NCBI GenBank assembly: GCA_002450755.1
Contig: DKAI01000142.1
Span: 1-5,312, forward strand
DNA length: 5,312 nucleotides
Origin: Deltaproteobacteria bacterium UBA6930
GTDB taxonomy: Bacteria; Myxococcota_A; UBA9160; UBA6930
Direction: 5' to 3'
Under the pieces are notes generated by a model. The model did not search any database. It was not told the origin of the DNA and was given only the letters and a program-made list of their open reading frames with translations. The translations under genes and the position numbers were made by a program. This document shows, one piece after another, positions 1-5,312 of the stretch (its first letter is position 1; every line of letters starts with the position of its first letter).

Positions 1-83
1 AGACCCAACCGACTCCAGGGCGTACAAGTTTTGCGTATGAAGTCCGGGACGATAGGGGCTTAAAAAAGAAGGGCAAGCGGTAA
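1..83 (+). CDS. Possible C-terminal end of an unidentified plus-strand gene
   Basis: The frame starting at base 3 stays open for 26 codons and stops with TAA at 81-83. Its last residues are strongly basic (LKKKGKR), which resembles the tail of a real protein. The frame starting at base 1 is also open, for 20 codons, to a TAA at 61-63, so the frame choice is uncertain. The stretch is too short to recognise a family and nothing in it proves coding. If real, this gene would converge on the formyltransferase gene that ends at 106, leaving about 22 bases between the two stop codons. No hairpin-plus-T-run terminator is visible between them. The alternative is that this is simply non-coding sequence downstream of the formyltransferase. 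Confidence 0.2.
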   Translation, partial: TQPTPGRTSFAYEVRDDRGLKKKGKR

Positions 84-105
84 AAGTAAACGTCGTGTTA
101 AGGTA

Positions 106-1020
106 CTAATTAAAAACTTCCCCGAGGGAAATTTCGCTCTCCAGGGCCTCCACTTTTGGTCCCTGGCCGCGTCTTAGCCTTGTGAACCGTAAACTCCCGC
201 CGCGAGCGGAAATGAGAATACCGGTTTCATCAATCGCTAAAACTTCTCCAGCGCTTCCTCCTCCAGAGTTGTTAAGTGAGCAACCGAAGAAGCGTACAGG
301 CTGGCCTCCTAGTTCCGCCCAGGAGCCTGGTTGAGGATCACATCCCCTAGCGAGACGGTCGAGTTCTTCAGCTGGCCTTCGGAAGTCGAGTCGGGAGTCA
401 ACATCTCCTATCAACCCCTGATGGCTGGCATTTTCCTCGAGCTGGGTTCGGAATTTTGCCCTGCCAGCGGAGATTTCCTCCACCGCCTCGACCATTGCTT
501 CCACCCCGAGAGGGTATAGCTTATCAAAATACAGGCTAGCGGCGTTATCTGAAGGCGAGACCTCTATACCACGCTTTTGGATCACAATAGGGCCCGTATC
601 CACCCCTTCGTCTGGGCGAAAAACGCTAACACCTACTTCGGTAGCACCCAAAATAATTTGCCACGGGATAGCGGCACCACCCCTAAAGGCGGGCAAGATA
701 GACGGATGGAAACAAATGGATTTATGTCTGGGTCCATCGATTATTTCCTCGGGAAGGAATACCGTGACATATGCCATCACGTTCAAGTCTGCATCAAACT
801 TCTCGTATTCTTTAACTCTTTCGGGAATTGCCCTTCCATCCCTTTGAAAATATTTGTGACGTAACAAAGTAATCGCCCTCGACTCTGCCTCGGCGGCCAA
901 AGGGTCGGGCCTACTTGCCTCAGGGGGAGCGTAAACCGCCCGCACCTCGTGGCCAGATTCTAAAAGGCGAACCATCACGTCTCTACCAAATGCTGCTTGG
1001 CCAAACATTACTATACGCAT
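106..1020 (-). CDS. Stand-alone formyltransferase, like the hydrolase domain of 10-formyltetrahydrofolate dehydrogenase
   Basis: This 304-residue cytosolic protein has the two-domain layout of the Fmt/FDH group. An N-terminal formyl-transferase Rossmann domain spans about residues 1-185 and a C-terminal OB-like domain about 205-304. Catalytic His105 lies in FHPSILP and catalytic Asp141 in DEGVDTG. The early loop (SRPDPLAAEA, near residues 36-45), the HPSILPAFRG segment and the C-terminal phrase around PGSW follow the hydrolase domain of ALDH1L1 more closely than methionyl-tRNA formyltransferase. The family Asn two residues before the His is replaced by Cys103; ALDH1L1 also lacks this Asn and has Ile. 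Expected chemistry is handling the formyl group of 10-formyl-tetrahydrofolate, by hydrolysis or by transfer to an unknown acceptor. There is no aldehyde dehydrogenase domain and no ACT domain, so it is neither full FDH nor PurU. The ATG start has only a weak ribosome binding site. The gene lies 83 bases downstream of infA on the same strand. A divergent Fmt or a sugar-nucleotide formyltransferase is less likely. Confidence 0.8.
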   Translation of the reverse strand: MRIVMFGQAAFGRDVMVRLLESGHEVRAVYAPPEASRPDPLAAEAESRAITLLRHKYFQRDGRAIPERVKEYEKFDADLNVMAYVTVFLPEEIIDGPRHKSICFHPSILPAFRGGAAIPWQIILGATEVGVSVFRPDEGVDTGPIVIQKRGIEVSPSDNAASLYFDKLYPLGVEAMVEAVEEISAGRAKFRTQLEENASHQGLIGDVDSRLDFRRPAEELDRLARGCDPQPGSWAELGGQPVRFFGCSLNNSGGGSAGEVLAIDETGILISARGGSLRFTRLRRGQGPKVEALESEISLGEVFN

Positions 1021-1103
1021 AATACGAGCCTACAGTATCGCGGATGAATCTGGGTCTGATCGAACATTGTTTCTTTTCAGTTTTCCGAACGTCACATTGG
1101 ACT

Positions 1104-1343
1104 CTAGCTAGGAGGTGCCTCGCCTTCTCTAAGCCGAAAAGTAATAAAGCCGTGTGTCGGATCGTATGGAGAAACACCGACCTGAACTCGGTCTCCTGGA
1201 ATGACACGTATACGAAACCGCCGCATACGTCCTGAAAGCTGTGCGGTGATCGTTTGACCGGATTCGAGGCCGATCTGATAGCGACCACCCCCTAGAACTT
1301 TCTGAACTTGTCCAGTCGCTTGAATTAAGTCGTCTCGTGCCAC
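1104..1343 (-). CDS. infA: Translation initiation factor IF-1
   Basis: IF-1 binds the A site of the 30S ribosomal subunit and works with IF-2 and IF-3 during initiation. The protein has 79 residues from the chosen start and is a single OB fold. Family marks are the opening ARDDLIQ, the core LSGRMRRFRIRVIPGDRV at about residues 36-53, and SPYDPTHGFITFR at 58-70. Typical IF-1 is about 72 residues, so this copy has a short extra tail ending in EAPPS. The start is the GTG at 1343. It places the normal IF-1 N terminus directly after the start and has AGGA nine bases upstream. The frame stays open to an ATG at 1433, but those 30 residues have no counterpart in the family. The gene is not among ribosomal protein genes here; it sits between a crotonase gene (191 bases upstream) and a formyltransferase gene (83 bases downstream). 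It could be the only IF-1 gene or a second copy. Confidence 0.93.
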   Translation of the reverse strand: MARDDLIQATGQVQKVLGGGRYQIGLESGQTITAQLSGRMRRFRIRVIPGDRVQVGVSPYDPTHGFITFRLREGEAPPS

Positions 1344-1534
1344 GGGCACCGATCCTAGCACGCAAAGGCGCTTTGAACCCGCGAAAGAATGCGACCTGCT
1401 CGTAAAACTGAAATCAAAAACACAGGACACCATCTAGAGGGCCGTCTAATGCCACTAAGTTTGATTTTGCTGACCATCGGTTCCAGGCACAACAGTGATC
1501 AAATGTAAGACACTCTTTGCAGATGGTAATTCCT
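1344..1534 (-). other. Intergenic region between the crotonase gene and infA
   Basis: These 191 bases separate the crotonase stop from the infA start and probably hold an infA promoter. The best candidate, TTGTGC then 17 bases then CAAAAT on the minus strand, matches consensus poorly (3 of 6 and 4 of 6). No strong terminator hairpin with a T-run is visible for the upstream gene. The frame upstream of infA is open but does not look like conserved coding sequence. Confidence 0.3.
1353..1356 (-). promoter_or_regulatory. Ribosome binding site that decides the infA start
   Basis: Read on the minus strand, AGGA lies nine bases before the GTG at 1343. This supports starting infA at that GTG and not at the upstream in-frame ATG (1433), which would add 30 residues not found in IF-1 proteins. 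Confidence 0.55.
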
Positions 1535-2374
1535 CTACGAGCCCTGGTCATCGCTCGACGAACGAGAGAGTCCGTAACGCTTACCTTCAAGCCCGCGTAT
1601 CGCTAGCCCCACTCCATCCATTCGACGCGAACCCTCTTTGCGAGGGTCTTCCCCGCTGTGGGCATACCAAACCAGAAAATCCGCAAATGCGGATTCCATT
1701 GACGAGGTAAAACCTTGAGCATCTTGGATTTTATTAATTGCCAATTTAGAGAATCGCAGGGTTGCACTAGAATTTTCCGCGACTCGCCGCGCATAAGACA
1801 AAGTCTCGGCCTCGATAGTTTCAGAGGGGAAAACACGATTTACAAAGCCTAGGTTACAAGCTTCATCCGCGGATAGGAATCGACTTTCGAAAACGAGTTC
1901 CTTCGCTTTTCGCGGATTTACATCCCAAGGAATAGAAAAGTACTCGACCAGTCCCGCCAAAAACCGCGAATCATCAGCGGCAAAAATTATGTCTGCGGAT
2001 GCAGCAATCATCCATCCACCGAAAATACAATATCCCTCCACCAAAGCGATAATCGGCTTGGGGAGGTTCCTCCATTTCAGGGTATATTCGAGATTATATT
2101 TCCGAAAGTTATTGTAAAAATCTGTACCGCGAGAAGGGATCGCACGGGAGTCTTCATCCGCAACCTGCTCCTTTGTGCCAAGGTCATGCCCTGACGAAAA
2201 ATTGCCACCCGCTCCCCGCAAAACGACTACTCGAGCTAAGTCATCAGCCATTGCGCGATCAAGAGCCTCATCGAGGCCATCGAGAAGTTTCCAGCTCTGG
2301 GCATTTCGATATTCAGCTCTGTTTAAGGTAAGAAGAGCCACATTTTCGCGAACTTCATAAAGAACGTGTTCCAC
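1535..2374 (-). CDS. Enoyl-CoA hydratase/isomerase-like protein (crotonase family) with altered active site
   Basis: The 279-residue length and layout are those of the crotonase fold, whose members act on acyl-CoA thioesters and are usually cytosolic trimers or hexamers. The LTLNRAEYRNAQ strand is at about 15-26. The first oxyanion-hole segment, NFSSGHDL, is at 58-65. The second, GYCIFGGWM, is at 114-122, followed by ADIIFAADDSRF at 127-138 and SADEACNLGFVNRVFP at 168-183. In classical hydratases two Glu residues activate water. Here Met122 occupies the first position, and by alignment Leu142 occupies the second. The segment VEYFSIPWDVNPRKAKEL (143-160) recalls a poorly characterised environmental and actinobacterial subfamily with a similar VEYF...PW...GPR(K/F)AKE pattern. 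The exact reaction is therefore unknown, and simple crotonyl-CoA hydration should not be assumed. The start is GTG with AGGAG five bases upstream. It lies 39 bases after tRNA-Ser, so it may be transcribed through that tRNA. The C-terminal 30 residues are Ser/Arg/Gly-rich and probably disordered. Confidence 0.86.
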   Translation of the reverse strand: MEHVLYEVRENVALLTLNRAEYRNAQSWKLLDGLDEALDRAMADDLARVVVLRGAGGNFSSGHDLGTKEQVADEDSRAIPSRGTDFYNNFRKYNLEYTLKWRNLPKPIIALVEGYCIFGGWMIAASADIIFAADDSRFLAGLVEYFSIPWDVNPRKAKELVFESRFLSADEACNLGFVNRVFPSETIEAETLSYARRVAENSSATLRFSKLAINKIQDAQGFTSSMESAFADFLVWYAHSGEDPRKEGSRRMDGVGLAIRGLEGKRYGLSRSSSDDQGS

Positions 2375-2379
2375 TTGAT

Positions 2380-2384
2380 CTCCT
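2380..2384 (-). promoter_or_regulatory. Ribosome binding site of the crotonase gene
   Basis: AGGAG on the minus strand lies five bases before the GTG at 2374. It is a strong match to the anti-Shine-Dalgarno sequence and fixes the GTG start. It lies in the 39-base gap after the tRNA 3' end, so the mature tRNA would not include it. Confidence 0.7.
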
Positions 2385-2413
2385 GCACTTTGGTTGAATA
2401 GGTTTTAGGGGTG

Positions 2414-2505
<92 letters not shown>

Positions 2506-2532
2506 TTAGACCTATTCCGGCTTTTTCCACCG

Positions 2533-3630
2533 CTATGCTTCGAAAGTTGGTAGTAAACGCACCTCTTGGTACCTCGCCAACCACTTTCGAATCATATCCT
2601 CAGTATCGATACAGTCGTTAAACCCATATTGGCGGGCTTTTACAGTACTCAGCACCGAGTGAGGTGGCTCTTCGTATCCATAGGCAGTAGCGAAATCCAC
2701 AAGCTCTGCAGATTCTCCAATGAAATCTTTCACTACACGAGGCGCTCTTAGCTGGTATTTGTCGACCAAAGCCCCCCATTCAGCGTCTCTCTTTGGCAGC
2801 GTTTCTCCGATACTAGTCGGCTTAGCAGGACCCATCTTGACATTTAGCGCATCAGTAATTGTCGGCCAAAGATTCTCGAACGTGAAAACATCGCCGTTGC
2901 AAATATTAAAGTGTTCCCCGCCACAGGCCGGTGTCGTTGCTGCCCATTCCATCGACCGCGCAAGGAGCTGAGTATCCACCGCCTCAAAAATAAACGGTGG
3001 CCCTCCCGGGTAACCTACCTCTCTCCCTGCTTCGTGTTCTAGTGCGGCGTGCACTCCAATTGCGGGAAGAACATTCAAATTACCCTTAACGGCCTCGCCA
3101 AAAACGAGCTGGGGCCGAAGTATGGTCCAATTCCAAGACTTACCTTGCTGCATCTCGCGAATGTAGTCTTCTTGTAGCCAATAAAAATTCTCGTGCTGAT
3201 GGCGGGGCCATCGTTCACGGGCCGGAACTGGGAATGGTTCGATATGCAGTCCGTAAGCCTTTGTACCCTGTAGAACCGTTACATGCTTCAGTCCCTTTGC
3301 CACTTTTTCCAAGGGACCAAAGAAATTCTGGATCATCTTTAGATTCGTTCGCATTTGCTCTTGCTCTTGCCATCCAGCCACGAGGTTCCCGGCAATTTCG
3401 TGGACAGCTGCATATGAAACGTGCGTCACGTCCGCCATTTCTCCAAATACGTTCTGGCATCGCTCTGCGTCCATCAGGTCCACCGAGATGTGCTTTGCCG
3501 AACCAATGCCCTCCGGCTTTCGCCTGGAGATGGCGATCACCTCCCAACCAGGAAGCCGCTCAAAATGACGAATAGCCTCATAGCCCACCAATCCAGACGC
3601 TCCAACAATTACAATTTTTCCGTGACTCAC
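2533..3630 (-). CDS. Atypical short-chain dehydrogenase/reductase of the progesterone 5-beta-reductase/iridoid synthase-like (PRISE) type
   Basis: This 365-residue protein has an N-terminal NAD(P)-binding Rossmann fold with GASGLVG at 10-16. SRR at 35-37 follows the second strand and is well placed to bind the NADPH phosphate. DVTHVSY (67-73), LKHVTVLQGTKAYG (114-127), ENFYW (147-151), ILRPQLVFG (170-178) and FNICNGDVF (241-249) match the order and wording of plant progesterone 5-beta-reductases. The catalytic Lys and Tyr of that group appear to be Lys124 and Tyr150, in place of the classical YxxxK. Family members reduce C=C bonds of enones and related carbonyl compounds with NADPH. The natural substrate here is unknown, and annotations such as 'NAD-dependent epimerase' would be generic. 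No signal peptide or membrane helix is seen, so it is likely cytosolic. The start is GTG with GGAG eight bases upstream (3639-3642). The nearby ATG at 3643-3645 is in another frame and stops after five codons. Confidence 0.86.
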   Translation of the reverse strand: MSHGKIVIVGASGLVGYEAIRHFERLPGWEVIAISRRKPEGIGSAKHISVDLMDAERCQNVFGEMADVTHVSYAAVHEIAGNLVAGWQEQEQMRTNLKMIQNFFGPLEKVAKGLKHVTVLQGTKAYGLHIEPFPVPARERWPRHQHENFYWLQEDYIREMQQGKSWNWTILRPQLVFGEAVKGNLNVLPAIGVHAALEHEAGREVGYPGGPPFIFEAVDTQLLARSMEWAATTPACGGEHFNICNGDVFTFENLWPTITDALNVKMGPAKPTSIGETLPKRDAEWGALVDKYQLRAPRVVKDFIGESAELVDFATAYGYEEPPHSVLSTVKARQYGFNDCIDTEDMIRKWLARYQEVRLLPTFEA

Positions 3631-3831
3631 TTTCTTGTCTCCATACTCCCCCAGTCGGTAGGGTACACGGGCCTACGTAGCTCGGCTCCATTTTTGGCTA
3701 CGCTATCCAAAGTTGACTTAGTAAAAGTGGCACCTCTTCAAGAGAGAGAAAAATTGTTGGGAAACAACTCCAAATCTTTCGCCAAGAAGGTCCATAAACG
3801 CTTTGTGCTGGATATACCTGAATGGCGCACA
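3631..3831. other. Divergent intergenic region between the reductase gene and the SRP RNA promoter
   Basis: About 200 bases with no gene that can be supported. It must contain the minus-strand reductase promoter, but no good -35/-10 pair was found. A short inverted repeat, TTGTT-GGGA-AACAA (about 3753-3766), is visible. A plus-strand frame open across this region is mostly the antisense of the reductase gene and has no visible family motif. Confidence 0.35.
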
Positions 3832-3861
3832 TTGACATAAGAGGGACCTGAGTCGTAAGTT
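3832..3861 (+). promoter_or_regulatory. Probable sigma-70-type promoter of the SRP RNA
   Basis: A perfect TTGACA -35 box (3832-3837) is followed, after an 18-base spacer, by TAAGTT (3856-3861), a weak -10 box with 3 of 6 matches. The 17-base alternative GTAAGT is no better. Transcription would start about seven bases further on, near 3868-3869, where the outer helix of the SRP RNA begins. The bases after the -10 box are G/C-rich (GGCACCCGG). A G/C-rich discriminator is typical of stable-RNA promoters that respond to growth rate and ppGpp. The position is strong evidence; the regulation is inferred. Confidence 0.6.
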
Positions 3862-3868
3862 GGCACCC

Positions 3869-3997
3869 GGTCAGGAGAGGCGATCGCAGGATCCTGCTCG
3901 AGCCATGAGCCTGTGAACTCCGTCAGATCCGGAAGGAAGCAGCGGTAGCTGAACTCAGGTTGTGAGCAAAGGTCCTGCGGTCACCACTCCTGGCGGT
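3869..3997 (+). ncRNA. ffs: Bacterial signal recognition particle RNA (4.5S type)
   Basis: This RNA binds Ffh and guides ribosomes making membrane or secreted proteins to FtsY at the inner membrane. The hallmark domain IV tip, GTCAGATCCGGAAGGAAGCAGC (key bases at 3922-3943), has the GGAA tetraloop at 3931-3934 and the AGCA side of the symmetric loop. The rest folds into one long rod by paired segments: GTCAGGAG/CTCCTGGC (3870-3877 with 3987-3994), GCAGGATC/GGTCCTGC (3886-3893 with 3971-3978), GCTC/GAGC (3896-3899 with 3964-3967), CCTG/CAGG (3910-3913 with 3956-3959) and CCG/CGG (3920-3922 with 3943-3945). At about 129 bases it is the short, Alu-less form. The ends are inferred from the helix and may be off by several bases. 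A T-rich stretch (TTATTTT, 3997-4003) right after the closing helix could serve for termination. dnaX follows 119 bases later on the same strand. Confidence 0.95.
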
Positions 3998-4010
3998 TAT
4001 TTTCCCCGCC
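3992..4010 (+). terminator. Possible hairpin/T-rich end signal after the SRP RNA
   Basis: Two overlapping options exist. The outer SRP helix closes at 3994 and is followed by GGTTATTTT, a T-rich run that would act as an intrinsic terminator. Alternatively GGCGG (3992-3996) pairs with CCGCC (4006-4010) across a T-rich loop, but no T-run follows that hairpin. The first reading is preferred. Partial read-through into dnaX remains possible, since no clear separate dnaX promoter was found in 4011-4104. Confidence 0.35.
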
Positions 4011-4104
4011 GCCGCGCCCGTGTATCAAAATACTGAGATGAACGCCTTTAAACAGACATTTTTACCGCGGTTCCAGTACATTGGGCAAAAAAGAGAGTCC
4101 GATT

Positions 4105-4110
4105 GGAAGG
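4105..4110 (+). promoter_or_regulatory. Ribosome binding site of dnaX
   Basis: GGAAGG lies six bases before the ATG at 4117 and supports that start, which yields the normal DnaX N terminus (MSYEVLARKWRP). Confidence 0.7.
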
Positions 4111-4116
4111 TTCCTA

Positions 4117-5312
4117 ATGAGTTATGAGGTCCTGGCACGAAAATGGCGGCCCACAGATTTTTCCGACGTCGTAAGTCAGAATCACGTTGTCACGCCCCTG
4201 CGAAATGCAATTAAGACTGGTCGGGTACCTCATGCGATTCTTTTAACGGGACCCCGAGGAATTGGGAAAACAACTCTGGCGCGCATTATAGCTCGATGTC
4301 TAAATTGTCAGGAAGGACCCACCGACACTCCTTGCAACAAATGTCATTCTTGCAAGGAGATTGGAACTAACCTTTCGACCGACGTACAGGAAATCGACGC
4401 AGCAAGCCGAACAAGCGTTGATGATGTACGAGAAATCATTGAATCAGTCCGGTATTCTGCAAGTTCGGGGAAATATCGCATTTTTGTCATCGACGAAGTC
4501 CACATGCTCTCAACGGCTGCATTCAATGCACTCCTCAAAACTTTAGAAGAACCTCCTCCCAAAAGCCTCTTTGTTCTCGCTACTACTAACCCTGAAAAAA
4601 TCCCCTATACAGTCGTCTCCCGTTGCCAGCGGTACGATTTGCGACAAGTTTCGGTCTCTGAAATAGCCAACCGCCTCGAAACAGTCGCAAAATCGGAAGG
4701 CGCTAAACTTACCAATACGAGCCTTCAAGCAATTGCTCGGGCAGCGGCGGGATCCTTGAGAGATGGGCTTACGCTCCTAGATCAATTATTCGCCGGAGGT
4801 ACAACGGCCGTAACCGATAACCAAGTTGCTCAAATGCTCGATCTGATTGATCGCGAAATTCCTCTTTCAATTATCGAAGGATGCATCAAGAAGGACCCGA
4901 GCAAGGCTCTACTTGCCTGCAAAAGAGCCCGTGAAGCAGGTATCGATGCGCGACGACTTGCCACGGAGCTTCTTCAGATTTTGCGGGACCTTGTCGTTAT
5001 CCAGCTTGCACCAAAAGAGCCGTCGCTTATCGAGGCGCCCGAATCGGACTTGGCAAAACTTAAGCAAATAGCGACTGGCGAAGAGCCCATCAGATTAAGG
5101 CGCATGTTTCGTGCGTTAATCAGAGAACAAGAAGATCTTGCCTTCGCTCCAGATGGTTTTTCCGTTCTAGAGATGAGCGTTATTCGATTAGCCGACCTGC
5201 CTTCTGGTGACGATGTTGAAGCTCTTTTGTCAAAACTTTCAATACTCGAAGAGAATCTGCGAGATGGTAGTGGCTCCCAATCCACAGGAAGCGGAGGAGG
5301 ATCCCCGACAGA
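4117..5312 (+). CDS. dnaX: DNA polymerase III gamma/tau subunit, clamp loader ATPase (3' end outside the window)
   Basis: DnaX forms the ATPase core of the clamp loader that places the beta clamp on primed DNA at the replication fork. The 398 codons present cover domains I-III. The N-terminal signature is LARKWRP at 6-12. Walker A is GPRGIGKT at 45-52. The zinc module has Cys64, Cys73, Cys76 and Cys79, with an additional Cys61. Walker B is FVIDEVHM, with Asp126-Glu127. Sensor 1 is in ATTNP at 155-159. The SRC motif VSRCQR is at 167-172 with arginine finger Arg169. Sensor 2 is in GSLRD at 212-216. From about 360 to 380 the collar domain ends, and from about 384 a Gly/Ser-rich linker begins (GSGSQSTGSGGGS), as expected before the tau-specific domains. 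Whether a short gamma form is also made cannot be judged, because no A6G-like slippery site lies in the part present and the rest is missing. All catalytic residues are intact. Confidence 0.97.
   Translation, partial: MSYEVLARKWRPTDFSDVVSQNHVVTPLRNAIKTGRVPHAILLTGPRGIGKTTLARIIARCLNCQEGPTDTPCNKCHSCKEIGTNLSTDVQEIDAASRTSVDDVREIIESVRYSASSGKYRIFVIDEVHMLSTAAFNALLKTLEEPPPKSLFVLATTNPEKIPYTVVSRCQRYDLRQVSVSEIANRLETVAKSEGAKLTNTSLQAIARAAAGSLRDGLTLLDQLFAGGTTAVTDNQVAQMLDLIDREIPLSIIEGCIKKDPSKALLACKRAREAGIDARRLATELLQILRDLVVIQLAPKEPSLIEAPESDLAKLKQIATGEEPIRLRRMFRALIREQEDLAFAPDGFSVLEMSVIRLADLPSGDDVEALLSKLSILEENLRDGSGSQSTGSGGGSPT

Noticed and set aside
577..864. A 95-codon plus-strand frame opposite the formyltransferase
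   Set aside because: It is fully antisense to a well-supported gene with recognisable catalytic motifs, and its own translation has no recognisable domain.
983..1288. A 101-codon minus-strand frame overlapping infA and the start of the formyltransferase
   Set aside because: It is a shifted frame of infA. The IF-1 frame carries the conserved protein, and this one has no recognisable motif.
3749..3770. Inverted repeat TTGTT/AACAA that on the minus strand is followed by TTTTT, like a small terminator
   Set aside because: The stem is only five A/T-rich pairs, and it lies upstream of the reductase gene, where no minus-strand transcript needs to end.
3421..3840. A 139-codon open frame on the plus strand running into the region before the SRP RNA
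   Set aside because: Its first half is antisense to the reductase gene and the rest crosses the intergenic region. It shows no family motif and no convincing ribosome binding site, and it ends at the SRP RNA promoter.
4117..5312. Programmed frameshift site in dnaX, as known from E. coli
   Set aside because: No A AAA AAG-type slippery sequence with a following hairpin was found in the visible part; the relevant region may lie beyond the window.

Overview
The window is bacterial DNA of intermediate base composition, roughly half G+C. It carries five protein genes that can be called with confidence, one tRNA gene and one signal recognition particle (SRP) RNA gene. The SRP RNA gene followed by dnaX is a conserved bacterial neighbourhood. 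The short SRP RNA without an Alu domain, the stand-alone infA and the protein sequence style fit an uncultured Gram-negative, Proteobacteria- or old 'Deltaproteobacteria'-like lineage. That taxonomic guess is soft. No transposase, integrase, phage gene, CRISPR array or long repeat was seen.

Layout. Positions 1-83 may hold the last codons of a plus-strand gene (weak). From 106 to 3630 everything is on the minus strand, so it is transcribed right to left. The order in that direction is a PRISE-like short-chain dehydrogenase/reductase (3630-2533), tRNA-Ser(CGA) (2505-2414), an enoyl-CoA hydratase-like crotonase (2374-1535), translation initiation factor IF-1 (1343-1104), and a stand-alone formyltransferase resembling the hydrolase domain of 10-formyltetrahydrofolate dehydrogenase (1020-106). 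After a divergent gap of about 240 bases the plus strand carries the SRP RNA (about 3869-3997) behind a promoter with a perfect TTGACA -35 box. dnaX follows from 4117 and runs off the right edge with 398 codons present.

How the parts relate. The right half is housekeeping: protein targeting (SRP RNA) and the replication clamp loader (DnaX). The left half mixes translation (IF-1, tRNA-Ser) with acyl-CoA or enone metabolism (crotonase, PRISE-like reductase) and one-carbon folate chemistry (formyltransferase). A dedicated pathway linking the left-hand genes cannot be shown from sequence. Short gaps (27 bp from reductase to tRNA, 39 bp from tRNA to crotonase) and good ribosome binding sites make read-through from reductase through tRNA to crotonase plausible. 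No clear new multi-gene system is visible. The most unusual points are the active-site changes in the crotonase and the formyltransferase, the tRNA embedded between two metabolic genes, and IF-1 beside a formyltransferase that is not a typical Fmt.
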